Source of the DNA: JAVKFY01 sp040223615
GTDB taxonomy: Bacteria > Pseudomonadota > Alphaproteobacteria > GCA-2731375
Reading direction: 5' to 3'
Assembly (NCBI GenBank): GCA_040223615.1
Contig: JAVKFY010000071.1
Span: 12,500 to 76,499 of the forward strand
Length of the DNA: 64,000 bases
This document shows positions 51,705-60,869 of this stretch, in pieces. Every line of letters begins with the position of its first letter. Within the stretch, counting starts at the first letter, position 1. A program made the translations under genes and the position numbers. A model generated the notes under the pieces. That model was not told the DNA's origin. It searched no databases and saw nothing but the letters and a program-made list of their open reading frames with translations.

Positions 51705-52826
51705 ATGTCGAGAATGATGAGGAATGCGGTGCGCGGATTGTCCGCTGCCGCCGTGATCGCGGTGGGAGCATCGCTGGCGGCGTCGCCGGCGGCGGCCGCG
51801 ATGGGCAACCCGGACCCGGCCTGCTTCAAGCCCGATCCGCGCAGCAAGACGACGATCAGCTACCCGGGTCGCGAAGGTCCGTATCGCATCGCGCTGGTCA
51901 ACGGCTTCGCCGGCAACAGCTGGCGCATCCAGATGATCCAGAGCCTGAAGGCATGGGCCGCGCGCCCGGAGAACGCCAAGGACATCAAGGAACTGAAGGT
52001 CGTCAGCACCGGCACCGACGTGGCCGCGCAGATCGCCGCCGTCGACAACTTCATCGCCGCCGGCTACGACGGCATCATCTTCATCGCCGTGAACCCGACC
52101 TCCTTCGGCCCGGTGATCAAGCGCGCCAAGCGCGCCGGCACCGTGCTCGTGCCGTTCGACAACGTGCTCGACACCGACCAGGTCGTGATCATCAACGAGC
52201 CGCAGGTCGAGTTCGAAGAGGTGAAGTCCCAGTTCGTCTACGACAACATGGCCGAGAAGAAGGGCAAGGTGCTGGAGATCCGCGGCCTGCCCGGCAATTC
52301 GGTCGACCGCGACCGCTCCATCGGCATGCACAACGTGTTCGACAACAAGGACGGCATCGAGGTCGTCACGGTGGTCGGCAACTGGGACGACGGCACGGTG
52401 CAGAAGGTCGTCGCCGATGCCATCAAGACGCACGGCAACTTTGCCGGCATGGTGACCCAGCATGGCGCCACCGGCCTGATGAACGCGCTGATCGACACCA
52501 AGCACCCGAAGATCCCGCTCGGCACGTCGGGCGAGAACGGTTCGCTGCGGATGATCGACGAGGGTGACTGGACCGCGATCGCGCGGGTGCAGTCGCCGGC
52601 GATGTCGGCCGTCGCCGCCAAGGCCGCCATCGCGCTGCTGAAGGGTCACGAGTTGCCCCAGCTCGTCGGCCTGGAAATCCCGACGATCTATTCCAAGGAC
52701 CTGAAGGAAGGCGTGAACTACTGGAAGAGCGCGCCGGACAACTTCCAGGCCGGTGCTGACATCCCGGCCTGCGACGTGGTGCTGCCGCTGGAAGAACTCC
52801 TGAAGCAGACGCCCGACAACACCTGA
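51705..52826 (+). CDS. Sugar ABC transporter substrate-binding protein, RbsB-like
   Basis: Periplasmic-binding protein of the Peripla_BP_4/ribose-type group, 373 residues. It has a signal peptide (AVRGLSAAAVIAVGASLAAS, cleavage near AAAA). YRIALVNGFAGNSWRIQMIQ, AAVDNFIAAGYDGIIFIAVN and KGKVLEIRGLPGNSVDRDR are typical of the fold. A strong GGAGGAGG site precedes the ATG. A perfect 13-bp stem-loop separates it from the ATPase gene. It is expected to feed the RbsA-like ATPase and the fused permease encoded next. The ligand is probably a monosaccharide or polyol. Confidence 0.9.
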   Translation: MSRMMRNAVRGLSAAAVIAVGASLAASPAAAAMGNPDPACFKPDPRSKTTISYPGREGPYRIALVNGFAGNSWRIQMIQSLKAWAARPENAKDIKELKVVSTGTDVAAQIAAVDNFIAAGYDGIIFIAVNPTSFGPVIKRAKRAGTVLVPFDNVLDTDQVVIINEPQVEFEEVKSQFVYDNMAEKKGKVLEIRGLPGNSVDRDRSIGMHNVFDNKDGIEVVTVVGNWDDGTVQKVVADAIKTHGNFAGMVTQHGATGLMNALIDTKHPKIPLGTSGENGSLRMIDEGDWTAIARVQSPAMSAVAAKAAIALLKGHELPQLVGLEIPTIYSKDLKEGVNYWKSAPDNFQAGADIPACDVVLPLEELLKQTPDNT

Positions 52827-52838
52827 TCCCGACCACGA

Positions 52839-52872
52839 CCGGCACGGGTCGTCCGCTGGCGACCCGTGCCGG
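52839..52872 (+). promoter_or_regulatory. Intercistronic stem-loop between binding-protein and ATPase genes
   Basis: CCGGCACGGGTCG (52839-52851) and CGACCCGTGCCGG (52860-52872) give a perfect 13-bp stem with an 8-nt loop, 12 bp after the binding-protein stop. CTTCTCTT follows, a weak T-rich tract, so partial termination is possible. It is the longest of the four such elements in the window. Confidence 0.75.
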
Positions 52873-52898
52873 CTTCTCTTGACGGGAACGGGCCCACC

Positions 52899-54443
52899 AT
52901 GTCCGACGCCAACACTCCCTTTCTGCGCCTGTCCGGCGTGTCCAAGCATTTCGGGGGCGTGCGCGCCCTGCAAGGCGTCGACTTCGCCTGCCGCCGCGGT
53001 TCGATCCACGCGATCCTGGGTGAGAACGGCGCCGGCAAGAGCACACTGATCAAGACCATTGCCGGGGTGGAGCAGCCCGACGACGGCCGCATCGAGCTCG
53101 ATGGCCAGGCGATCACGCTGTCCAGCCCACGCGATGCGCTGGACCAACGCCTTGTCTGCGTGTTCCAGGAACTGTCGCTGCTGCCGGATTTGACCGTCGC
53201 CGACAACATCTGCATCACCAACGCGCCGGGTTGGGGCGGCTTCATCGCATCGCGGGCGCAGCACAATCGCGCGGTGCAGTTGCTGGCCGAAGTCGGCTGC
53301 CGGGATGTCGACCCATCCATGCTGTGCAAGGACTTGCCACTATCGCGCCGGCAGATGGTCGAGATCGCAAAGGCGCTCGGCCGCGACCCGCAGTTGCTGA
53401 TCCTGGACGAGGCGACCTCGGCGTTGACCGCGGCGGACGTCGAACAGGTGTATCGCCTGCTGTTCCGGCTGCGCGATCGCGGCATGTCGATCTTGTACAT
53501 CTCGCACCGCATGCACGAGATCGAGGCGCTAGCCGATACCTGCTCGGTGTTCCGTGAAGGCCGCCACATCGAGACCTTCCCGCAAGGCGAGAAGTCGGCC
53601 GATGAGATCATTCGGCTGATGATCGGCCGCGACATCACACAGGTCTATCCGCCACGCACCGAGCGCGAGCCGGCGGCAAGCGTGGCGTTGAAAACGAATG
53701 GCCTGAGCTGGACCGATCGGCTGCAGGACGTGTCGCTGTCGGTTCGTCGCGGCGAGATCGTGGGTCTCGGTGGCCTCGACGGCCAGGGACAGCGCGAACT
53801 GCTGCTGTCGTTGTTCGGCGTGCTGCGCGACGTTCGCGGCACGGTGGAGGTAGGCGGTAAGCCGACCCAGATTGACAGCCCCCGCGCCGCCAAGGCCAGC
53901 GGCATCGACCTCGCCATGGTGCCGGAGGACCGCAAGAGCGAGGGCCTGATGCTGCCGCTTTCAGTACGCGAGAACCTGACGCTGGCGGCGGTCGAGACGA
54001 TCACGCGCGGCGGCGCGATCGATCGCAAGGCGGAGGCCGATCTGGTCGACGCTGCGGTGGGACAGCTTCGCATCAAGATTGATACGATCGACGACGCGGT
54101 CGGCGGCCTGTCCGGTGGCAACCAGCAGAAGGTGGTGATCGCCAAATGGCTGGCGACGAAGCCCGAGGTCTTGCTGCTGATGGATCCGACGCGCGGCATC
54201 GACGTCGGCACCAAGCAAGAGCTCTACCAGCTGCTGCACCAGCTCGCCGCCGGTGGCACCGCCGTGCTGCTGTATTCCACTGACTATGACGAACTGATCG
54301 GGATGTGCGACCGGGTGCTGATCATGTACCAGGGCCAGATCACCACCGAACTGGTCGGCGAGCAGATCACCGAGGAGGCCATCGTGGCCAGCGCGCTCAA
54401 CATCGGCGAAACGCCCGGCACGGCTGCCGCGGTCGCCCCATGA
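52899..54443 (+). CDS. Sugar ABC transporter ATP-binding protein, RbsA-type (two ATPase domains)
   Basis: 514-residue tandem ATPase. The first domain has Walker A GENGAGKST (about 41-49) and a degenerate signature (DLPLSRRQMVEIAKAL) with Walker B LLILDEATSALTA. The second domain lacks a normal Walker A but carries GLSGGNQQKVVIAKWLA and VLLLMDPTRGIDVGTK, as is usual for RbsA/MglA proteins. I chose the ATG giving MSDANTPFLRL rather than an upstream GTG inside the stem-loop. Its stop overlaps the permease start (ATGA). Confidence 0.93.
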   Translation: MSDANTPFLRLSGVSKHFGGVRALQGVDFACRRGSIHAILGENGAGKSTLIKTIAGVEQPDDGRIELDGQAITLSSPRDALDQRLVCVFQELSLLPDLTVADNICITNAPGWGGFIASRAQHNRAVQLLAEVGCRDVDPSMLCKDLPLSRRQMVEIAKALGRDPQLLILDEATSALTAADVEQVYRLLFRLRDRGMSILYISHRMHEIEALADTCSVFREGRHIETFPQGEKSADEIIRLMIGRDITQVYPPRTEREPAASVALKTNGLSWTDRLQDVSLSVRRGEIVGLGGLDGQGQRELLLSLFGVLRDVRGTVEVGGKPTQIDSPRAAKASGIDLAMVPEDRKSEGLMLPLSVRENLTLAAVETITRGGAIDRKAEADLVDAAVGQLRIKIDTIDDAVGGLSGGNQQKVVIAKWLATKPEVLLLMDPTRGIDVGTKQELYQLLHQLAAGGTAVLLYSTDYDELIGMCDRVLIMYQGQITTELVGEQITEEAIVASALNIGETPGTAAAVAP

Positions 54444-56440
54444 CCGGCGCAGCCGGATCCGATGCGTCGTCAGGCGTAGGCTCCGGCGGCACGCCGGAGT
54501 TCAGGGGCTTCTTGCGCCGGTACAGTGGGCCGCTGATCGCGATCGCGCTGTTCACCGTGCTCTTCATCGTATTCCTGTCACTGCATCCACGCGGCCTGAC
54601 CACCTACGTGATGACGCTGGCCGCCAACCAGGGCGTCGCATTGGCCTTCGCCGCGATGGCGCAGACGGTGGTGGTGCTGATTGGCGGCCTGGACCTCTCG
54701 GTCGGCGCCATCGTGGCGCTCAGCAACTGCGTCGCTTCGGAGGTCGTCAACGGCTCGCCAGCCGAGATCGCGTTCGGCTGCGTCCTGGTCCTGGCAACCG
54801 GCGCCGCGTGCGGCCTGCTCAATGGGCTGATTGCGGTCTACGGCGGTATCCAGCCAATTATCGCTACCTTGGCCACCGGCGCGATCTACACCGGCTTGGC
54901 GTACGTGATCCGCCCGATACCGGGTGGCGAGGTCGACGAAACGCTGGCCGACGCATTGACCTACGAGACCTTCCAGGTGGTTCCGACCGCAATCCTGATC
55001 ATGGTCGCGGCGGTCGTGTTCGTCTGGTTGCCATTCAAGCACTCGATGCTCGGACGCAGTTGCTATGCCGTGGGCTCGTCGACATCCGCCGCCTACATGT
55101 CCGGCGTCAACGTGAACCGGGCGAAGATGGCGGCCTTCATTCTGGGTGGCACGCTGGCCTCGATGGGCGGGCTGTTCCTCGGTATGCAAACGCTGAGCGG
55201 CGATGCCCAGCTCGGCACCGACTATACCTTGAAGTCGATCGCCGCCGTCGTGATCGGTGGCACCTCGCTGCTCGGCGGCAGCGGCGGTCTGGTCGGCTCG
55301 ATCTTCGGCGCCTACATCCTTCGCACGATCAATGGCGTGTTGCTGTTCGCCGGCGCCTCGCCGCTGGCGCAGCCCCTGTTCGAGGGCCTGGTGCTGCTGG
55401 CGGCGATCAGCGTCGGCGCGCTGCGGGTGCTGCGCGTGAAGAACCGGCTGGACCTGATGAGCCTGCAAGAGACCTTGCGGCCGGGCGGCGACCGAAGATT
55501 GATCAAGGGCCTCGACAACGCAGTGCTGGTGGCGATCGCCGCCATCGTGGTGATCGTCGGCATCGGCAGCCTCTACCTGCCCGCCTTCCTGTCGGTCGAC
55601 TACCTGGTGCAACAGGTCTACATCGCCGCCTTCCTCGGCCTCGTCGCGGCGGGCGCCATGGTGGTCATCCTGCTCGGGCACATAGACCTGTCGATCCCCT
55701 GGGTGATGACTGCCGCGGCGATGGTGGCGACGAGCATGGTCGGCATCGGCGAGCCATGGGCGGTGACGCTGGCGATCCCCGCCGGTCTGCTGGTCGGCGT
55801 CGTGGTCGGCCTGTTCAATGGCATCGGTGTCGGCTATCTGCGCCTGCCGTCAATGATCCTGACGCTGGCGGTGAACGCGGTGCTGCTCGGTGTCGCCGTG
55901 GTCTACACCGGCGGATTCGCGCCGCAGACCAAGGCATCGGAGGCGATGCGCGTCCTCGGCAAGGGCAGCGACATCCTGGGCGTGCCAAACATGCTGTGGA
56001 TCTGGCTGCTGCTCTCGATCGCGGTCGTGTTCATGCTTCGTCGTACGCCTTTCGGGCGTTACATCTTCGCCACCGGCAACCGCGAACGCGCGACCTATCT
56101 CTCCGGCGTGAACACCAACGTGGTGCTGGTGAAGGCTTTCGTGATCTCCGGAACCTGCAGCGCGCTGGGCGGCATCCTGCTCGCCGGACGGCTGGACCAG
56201 TCGTACCAGGGCATGGGCGACGAGTATCTACTCCCGGCGATCGCCGCGGTCGTGCTGGGTGGCACCAACATTCTCGGCGGCCGCGGGACCTACCTGGGCA
56301 CCGTGGCCGGCGTCCTGGTAATCACGTTGCTCACAAGCGTCCTGGCCGTGATGCAGATGCCAGAGGCAAGCCGACGCATCATCTATGGCGTCGTCATCAT
56401 CGCGATGCTCCTGGTGAACGGCCGCTCGGCGCGCAGGTAG
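54440..56440 (+). CDS. Fused double permease of a ribose-type sugar ABC transporter
   Basis: 666-residue membrane protein made of two RbsC-type permease domains in tandem. Domain 1 (about residues 25-335) contains LIGGLDLSVGAIVALSNCVASE, YAVGSSTSAAYMSGVNVNRAK and AVVIGGTSLLGGSGGLVGSI. Domain 2 (about 350-660) repeats the order with LLGHIDLSIPWVMTAAAMVA, FATGNRERATYLSGVNTNVV and AVVLGGTNILGGRGTYLGTV. A short hydrophilic linker (KNRLDLMSLQETLRPGGDRR) joins them. Usual RbsC proteins are about 320 residues and homodimerise or pair with a second gene product; this chain should form the whole pore alone. The start overlaps the ATPase stop by 4 bp. Confidence 0.92.
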   Translation: MTGAAGSDASSGVGSGGTPEFRGFLRRYSGPLIAIALFTVLFIVFLSLHPRGLTTYVMTLAANQGVALAFAAMAQTVVVLIGGLDLSVGAIVALSNCVASEVVNGSPAEIAFGCVLVLATGAACGLLNGLIAVYGGIQPIIATLATGAIYTGLAYVIRPIPGGEVDETLADALTYETFQVVPTAILIMVAAVVFVWLPFKHSMLGRSCYAVGSSTSAAYMSGVNVNRAKMAAFILGGTLASMGGLFLGMQTLSGDAQLGTDYTLKSIAAVVIGGTSLLGGSGGLVGSIFGAYILRTINGVLLFAGASPLAQPLFEGLVLLAAISVGALRVLRVKNRLDLMSLQETLRPGGDRRLIKGLDNAVLVAIAAIVVIVGIGSLYLPAFLSVDYLVQQVYIAAFLGLVAAGAMVVILLGHIDLSIPWVMTAAAMVATSMVGIGEPWAVTLAIPAGLLVGVVVGLFNGIGVGYLRLPSMILTLAVNAVLLGVAVVYTGGFAPQTKASEAMRVLGKGSDILGVPNMLWIWLLLSIAVVFMLRRTPFGRYIFATGNRERATYLSGVNTNVVLVKAFVISGTCSALGGILLAGRLDQSYQGMGDEYLLPAIAAVVLGGTNILGGRGTYLGTVAGVLVITLLTSVLAVMQMPEASRRIIYGVVIIAMLLVNGRSARR

Positions 56441-56725
56441 ACGACGTGGCCCCAGGTTGAGCGCAGAGTCAGGCGCCGCCGCCGGGCAACTGATGTGAGC
56501 CCAGGAAACCGGATGGCTTGGCGCTCGAGTTCTCTGCGACATCTCCCTTGGCCGGGAGGGGAGGTCGGCGGCTTTGTTCTGGAAATTTGAAGCCAGCGTC
56601 GGCTGCGGCGGATGTGCATCGACAATCAGCAACGTGGGTTTCGGGTCCCTTTCGTGATGAATGGGCCGTAAGGTTCGGACTAAGCGAGTTCAATGACATT
56701 CTGCGTGACACGTGGGAGAGACAGC

Positions 56726-56935
56726 ATGACAAAGCGCGCGGCGCTTTCGCAGCAAACGGTTCGGGCGGTTGCCGCCCAGGTAGCAGGGCACCCGCTGGAT
56801 CAGGATCGGGCGGAAGCGAACGCGGTGGCGTTGGAGCCGATCCTGCAACAGCTGGAGAGCCTGCGCCGGCTGCCGTTGAAGGACGTGGAACCGGCGGTCG
56901 TGTTCCAGCCTGTGGAGCGCGGCGGCGATGACTGA
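56726..56935 (+). CDS. AtzG-like (DUF4089) small subunit
   Basis: 69-residue acidic helical protein starting MTKRAALSQQTVRAVAAQVA and ending in FQPVERGGDD. The pattern, two helices with a short LESLRRLPLKDVEPAVVFQP tail, is that of AtzG/DUF4089 proteins, which are GatC-like partners that stabilise an AtzE-type amidase. A GGGAGAG site precedes the ATG, and the gene overlaps the amidase gene by 8 bp, the expected arrangement. The 285 bp upstream contain no gene that I can support. Confidence 0.78.
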   Translation: MTKRAALSQQTVRAVAAQVAGHPLDQDRAEANAVALEPILQQLESLRRLPLKDVEPAVVFQPVERGGDD

Positions 56936-58334
56936 GCTGGCCAACCTCGATCTTCGCGAACTGGCGCAGGCCATCGCCGACAAGCAGGCCTCGCCGGTAG
57001 AGGTTGCCGAGGCGTTTCTGGCCCGCATCGACCGGTTGAACGAGCGTCTTAACGCGTTCATCACCGTGACCGCCCAGCAGGCCCTAGCGGATGCGCGCGC
57101 GGCCGAGGCGGAGATCGCCAAGAGCGGCCCGCGCGGCCCGCTGCACGGACTGCCGATCGGGCACAAGGATCTCTACGCCACGGCGGGGCTGCGCACCACC
57201 GGCGGCTCACGCGTGCTCGACGACTGGGTACCCGAGCAGGACGCGACCGTCGTCGGCAAGCTGCGCGAGGCCGGCATGATCACGCTCGGCAAGCTCAACA
57301 CGCACGAGTTCGCCTACGGACCGACCGGCGAGAACGACAGCTTCGGCGCCAGCCGCAATCCGTGGGACACCGACAAGATCACTGGCGGTTCCAGCGGTGG
57401 CTCGGCCGCGGCGGTGGCTGGTGGGCTGCTGCCGGTGGCCACGGGTAGTGACACCGGCGGCTCGATCCGCATGCCAGCGGCGTGCTGCGGGCTCACCGGC
57501 CTGAAACCGACCTACGGCCGCGTCAGCCGGGCCGGCATCCTGCCATTGTGCTGGACCATGGACCATTCCGGGCCGCTCAGCCGCAGCGCCTACGACGCCG
57601 CCATGATCCTGGCCGCCTGCGCCGGCCCGGATCCACGCGACGCCGCCAGCGCCAATCGGCCCGTGGCGGACTATGTCGGCGCGCTCAATGGCGATGTTCG
57701 CGGCCTCAAGGTCGGCGTCGTGCGGCGCTACTTTTTCGAGCGGTCGCAGTCGCAGGTGAACGACGTGGTCGAGCAGGCGCTGGGGACGCTGCGCGAGCTT
57801 GGCGCCACCGTCGTCGAAATCGACCTGCCGCATATCGACCACGCGGCAGCGGCGGCGCTGGCGATCTACCTGGCCGAGGCCACGGCCTACCACGACGACA
57901 CGCTGGACGATCGCGCGCACCTGTTCACGGAGGGCGTGCGAAGCATGCTGGAACTCGGCGAGCAGATCCTGGCCAAGGATTACCTGCACGCGCAGCGCTA
58001 CCGCACGCTGCTCGGGCACGAGATGGCCGATGCGCTGGAACAGGTCGACGTGCTGGCAACGCCGGGCATCGCCATGACGGCGACGCCGATCGGCGGCACC
58101 GAGGTCGACATCAACGGCACCGCCGACGCGGTCTTCGCCGCGATCCTGCGCAACACCGAGCCGTTCGACCTGACCGGCCTGCCGGCACTTGTGGTGCCCT
58201 GCGGTTTCGCCGCCGACGGGCTGCCGGTCAGCCTGCAGATTGCCGGCCGGCCGTTCGACGAGGCTGGCGTGTTGAATGTCGGGCACGCCTACCAGCAGGC
58301 CACAGACTGGCATCGGCGACGTCCAACGCTGTGA
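56928..58334 (+). CDS. Amidase, AtzE/GatA-like
   Basis: Amidase-signature enzyme of 468 residues with Lys80 (GLPIGHKDLY), cis-Ser155 (TGGSSGGSAAAV) and nucleophile Ser179 (GSDTGGSIRMPA), the same spacing as in GatA. The upstream overlapping small gene looks like AtzG, whose partner AtzE hydrolyses 1-carboxybiuret in cyanuric-acid catabolism. Other AtzG/AtzE-like pairs act on unknown amides. No cyanuric acid hydrolase is visible here. It converges on a urea/amide-type importer with no gap, so import of an amide and its hydrolysis may be linked. Confidence 0.88.
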   Translation: MTELANLDLRELAQAIADKQASPVEVAEAFLARIDRLNERLNAFITVTAQQALADARAAEAEIAKSGPRGPLHGLPIGHKDLYATAGLRTTGGSRVLDDWVPEQDATVVGKLREAGMITLGKLNTHEFAYGPTGENDSFGASRNPWDTDKITGGSSGGSAAAVAGGLLPVATGSDTGGSIRMPAACCGLTGLKPTYGRVSRAGILPLCWTMDHSGPLSRSAYDAAMILAACAGPDPRDAASANRPVADYVGALNGDVRGLKVGVVRRYFFERSQSQVNDVVEQALGTLRELGATVVEIDLPHIDHAAAAALAIYLAEATAYHDDTLDDRAHLFTEGVRSMLELGEQILAKDYLHAQRYRTLLGHEMADALEQVDVLATPGIAMTATPIGGTEVDINGTADAVFAAILRNTEPFDLTGLPALVVPCGFAADGLPVSLQIAGRPFDEAGVLNVGHAYQQATDWHRRRPTL

Positions 58335-59039
58335 TCAGGGGGCGAGGTAGCGGAGCAGTTGCGGGTCGTCCTTGACCTGCGCCGCCGGTCCTTCCAGGGC
58401 GACCTGGCCACGATCCATGACGTAGGCGTGATCGGCGACGTGCAGCGCCAGCTCGACGTGCTGCTCGACCAGGATCACCGCCATCTCCCGGGCCAGCTTG
58501 CGCAACCGGTCGGCGATCTCCTCGATCACGCCGACCCAGACGCCCTCGGTCGGCTCGTCCAGCATCAGCAGGCGGGGCCGGCTCAGCAGCGCGCGGCCGA
58601 TCGCCAGCATCTTGCGCTCGCCGCCCGACAGCGTGCCGGCCTGCTGCGGCAGCCGTTCGCCGAGCTTGGGGAAGAAGTCGAGCACCATGTCGACGCCAGA
58701 CTTGTCGGCCTGGGTGATGGCGCCCAGCTGCAGGTTCTCGCGCACCGTGAGCTTGCCGAAGATCGCGTGTTCCTGCGGCACGTAGCCGACGCCCCGCCGT
58801 ACCCGCTGCTCGGTCTGCACCGCAGCGATATCCGCGCCGTCGAACCGGATCGAACCGTCGATCACGGGTAGCTCGCCGACCAGGGTCTTCAGCAGTGTGG
58901 TCTTACCGACGCCGTTGCGGCCGAGGATTGCCACCGCGCCGGTCCGCGGTACCGACAGGCTGACACCAAACAGCACCTGGCTACGCCCGTAGCCGGAACA
59001 AAGCCCGTCGACCTGAAGAAGCGCATCGGCATCAGACAC
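58335..59039 (-). CDS. Urea/amide-type ABC transporter ATP-binding protein, LivF/UrtE-like
   Basis: ATPase of 234 residues. The start is a GTG inside the 3' end of the previous ATPase gene (8-bp overlap); longer readings enter that gene's shadow. Walker A GRNGVGKTT, signature LSGGERKMLAIGRAL and Walker B RLLMLDEPTEGVWVGVIEEIA. The DEPTEG...IEEI form resembles UrtE of urea importers more than the LivF encoded at the other end of the window. It is the last gene of the second Liv-type operon. Confidence 0.9.
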   Translation of the reverse strand: MSDADALLQVDGLCSGYGRSQVLFGVSLSVPRTGAVAILGRNGVGKTTLLKTLVGELPVIDGSIRFDGADIAAVQTEQRVRRGVGYVPQEHAIFGKLTVRENLQLGAITQADKSGVDMVLDFFPKLGERLPQQAGTLSGGERKMLAIGRALLSRPRLLMLDEPTEGVWVGVIEEIADRLRKLAREMAVILVEQHVELALHVADHAYVMDRGQVALEGPAAQVKDDPQLLRYLAP

Positions 59040-59772
59040 GGCTGGTGTAGACCTCCTGAACACGCGACGACGCTTCGATATCGGCGACCGTCCCGTCGTC
59101 GAGCACCTTGCCCTGGTCGAGCACCGTGAGCTGGTCGCAGATGTCCTTGATGAAGTCGAGATCGTGCTCGACGATGACCAGCGCACATTGCTGCTTGATC
59201 GGCTCCAGCAGTTCGCCGGTGGCGCGGCGCTCCTCCGGACTCATGCCGCCGGTCGGCTCGTCCAGCAGCAGCAGCTTCGGTTTCTGCATCAGCGACATGG
59301 CGATCTCTAGCCACTGTTGCTGGCCGTGGCTGAGCTCGCCCGCCAGGTCGTCGGCGCGTTCCGCCAGTCGGAAACGTTCCAGCGTTGCCATGACTTCGTC
59401 GTGCATCTCGCCCTTGCTACGCGAGCGCAGCAGCGCCCAGACCGACTGATGCGCCTGCACCGCCAGCAGCAGGTTGTCGTAGGGCGACAGTTCCGGCAGC
59501 ACGGCGGTGATCTGGAACTTCAGGCTCAGGCCCAGGCGTGATCTTCGCGCCGGCCGCGCCGTGGTGATGTCGGTACCATCGAAATGGATCGTGCCGGCAT
59601 TGGCGAAGTGCGCGCCGGCGATCGCCTTCAGCAGCGTGCTCTTGCCGGAACCGTTCGGGCCGATCAGGCCGTGGAAGGTGTTGGCTCGCACCGTGACGTC
59701 GACACCGTCGAGCGCCTTCAGCGCGCCGAAGGTCTTGGCGACGCCGCGCGCCTCAAGCAGCGCCATCGCCAT
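59032..59772 (-). CDS. Urea/amide-type ABC transporter ATP-binding protein, LivG/UrtD-like
   Basis: ATPase of 246 residues with Walker A GPNGSGKST, Walker B LLLLDEPTGGMSPEE and the signature LSHGQQQWLEIAMSLMQ. LSHGQ-x-QWLEI is what I associate with UrtD, the urea-importer ATPase. This contrasts with the first LivG homologue in the window, where the signature is degenerate. Two ATGs two codons apart could serve as start; both lie inside the overlapping 3' end of the LivM-like gene. It pairs with the UrtE-like subunit. Confidence 0.9.
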   Translation of the reverse strand: MAMALLEARGVAKTFGALKALDGVDVTVRANTFHGLIGPNGSGKSTLLKAIAGAHFANAGTIHFDGTDITTARPARRSRLGLSLKFQITAVLPELSPYDNLLLAVQAHQSVWALLRSRSKGEMHDEVMATLERFRLAERADDLAGELSHGQQQWLEIAMSLMQKPKLLLLDEPTGGMSPEERRATGELLEPIKQQCALVIVEHDLDFIKDICDQLTVLDQGKVLDDGTVADIEASSRVQEVYTSRV

Positions 59773-60796
59773 CCGCCTTCCGCTTCGACGCCTTGCCGAA
59801 GGTTCCGATGCGCTCGCGCTGCGTGACCAGGAAGCCGAGGAGCCCGGTCGGCTTGTAGACCACGACGACGAGCAGGATCACGCCCAGCACCACCGGCCAG
59901 AAGCTCTTCACCTCGTCGATGTCGGAGAGCGTGAAGCTGATGCTCTCGATTGCAACCACACCGATCAGCGGGCCGAGCAGCGTGCCGATGCCGCCGAACA
60001 AGCCGTACAGGACCGCGTAGGTCGACAAGCCGATGCCCATGCTGCCGGGGCCGATGAAGCCCTCGTGGTAGGCGTAGAGCGCACCGGCCAGGCCGGCGAT
60101 GCTGCCGGCGAAGGAGAACACCAGCGCCTTGAACACCTGCACGCGATAGCCGAAGAAGGCCAGACGCTCCTCGTTCTGCCGCATGCCGGCCAGCACCAGC
60201 CCGAACTGCGAGCGCACCAGGTAACGGCTGGCCAAGTAGACCAGCACCAGCAGTGCCGCGGCGATGTAGTAGAACACCAAGCCCGGTTCCAGCTCATATG
60301 AGCCGATGCGAGCGAACTCGAACACCGACATGCCGTTGCCGGCGCCGACCCACCGCCAGCCGGCGACCATGCGCTCCGCGGCATAGGAGGCGGTCAATGT
60401 GCCCAGCGCCACGAAGATGATGGTCGGCGTGCGCTTGCCCAGCAGCAGAAACCAGCCGATGAACAGGGCCACCGTGAGTCCGACCAGCATGCCGATCGGA
60501 AGCGTGACCCAGATCTGCACGAACTCCGCTTTGTTGGCGAGCAGCGCGATGACGTAACCGGACATGCCGAAGAACAGCGCCTGGCCGAACGTCATGATGC
60601 CGGAATAGCCCCAGCACAGGTCAAAGCTGATCGCCAGCATGCCGAGGATGATCATGCGGGTGATGATGATGGTGTGAAAATCGTTGACCACCAGCGGCGT
60701 ACCGATCAACGCAACCAGCAGCACGACCTCGATAATTGGCATCACGCGCCGGGGGCGCGCGGATCGCTTCGTGTCGCGTTGCGCAAGCTCGGCCAT
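59753..60796 (-). CDS. Urea/amide-type ABC transporter permease, LivM/UrtC-like
   Basis: 347-residue permease with about nine hydrophobic segments. SFDLCWGYSGIMTFGQALFFGMSGYVIA corresponds to the LivM/UrtC entrance region, and LYGLFGGIGTLLGPLIGVVAIE to the late loop. Both termini are basic and hydrophilic (RDTKRSARPRR at the start, KASKRKADGD at the end). It follows the binding-protein gene across a stem-loop and overlaps the UrtD-like ATPase by about 20 bp. Confidence 0.9.
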   Translation of the reverse strand: MAELAQRDTKRSARPRRVMPIIEVVLLVALIGTPLVVNDFHTIIITRMIILGMLAISFDLCWGYSGIMTFGQALFFGMSGYVIALLANKAEFVQIWVTLPIGMLVGLTVALFIGWFLLLGKRTPTIIFVALGTLTASYAAERMVAGWRWVGAGNGMSVFEFARIGSYELEPGLVFYYIAAALLVLVYLASRYLVRSQFGLVLAGMRQNEERLAFFGYRVQVFKALVFSFAGSIAGLAGALYAYHEGFIGPGSMGIGLSTYAVLYGLFGGIGTLLGPLIGVVAIESISFTLSDIDEVKSFWPVVLGVILLVVVVYKPTGLLGFLVTQRERIGTFGKASKRKADGDGAA

Positions 60797-60832
60797 GTCG
60801 GAAGCCGCTTCTCTGAACAGGACGTGAGAAGG

Positions 60833-60862
60833 CGGCGGCCGCCCCGGAAGGAGCGGCCGCCG
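60833..60862 (-). promoter_or_regulatory. Intercistronic stem-loop between binding-protein and LivM-like genes
   Basis: CGGCGGCCGC (60833-60842) and GCGGCCGCCG (60853-60862) form a perfect 10-bp stem with a 10-nt loop, 7 bp after the binding-protein stop codon. It is the fourth element of this type in the window. No T-tract follows on the coding strand. Confidence 0.7.
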
Positions 60863-60869
60863 TATCAGG

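Noticed and set aside
54578..55681. 367-codon open frame on the minus strand
   Set aside because: Opposite the fused permease gene; composition (His, Gln, Asp, Arg) is that of a reverse-complement shadow.
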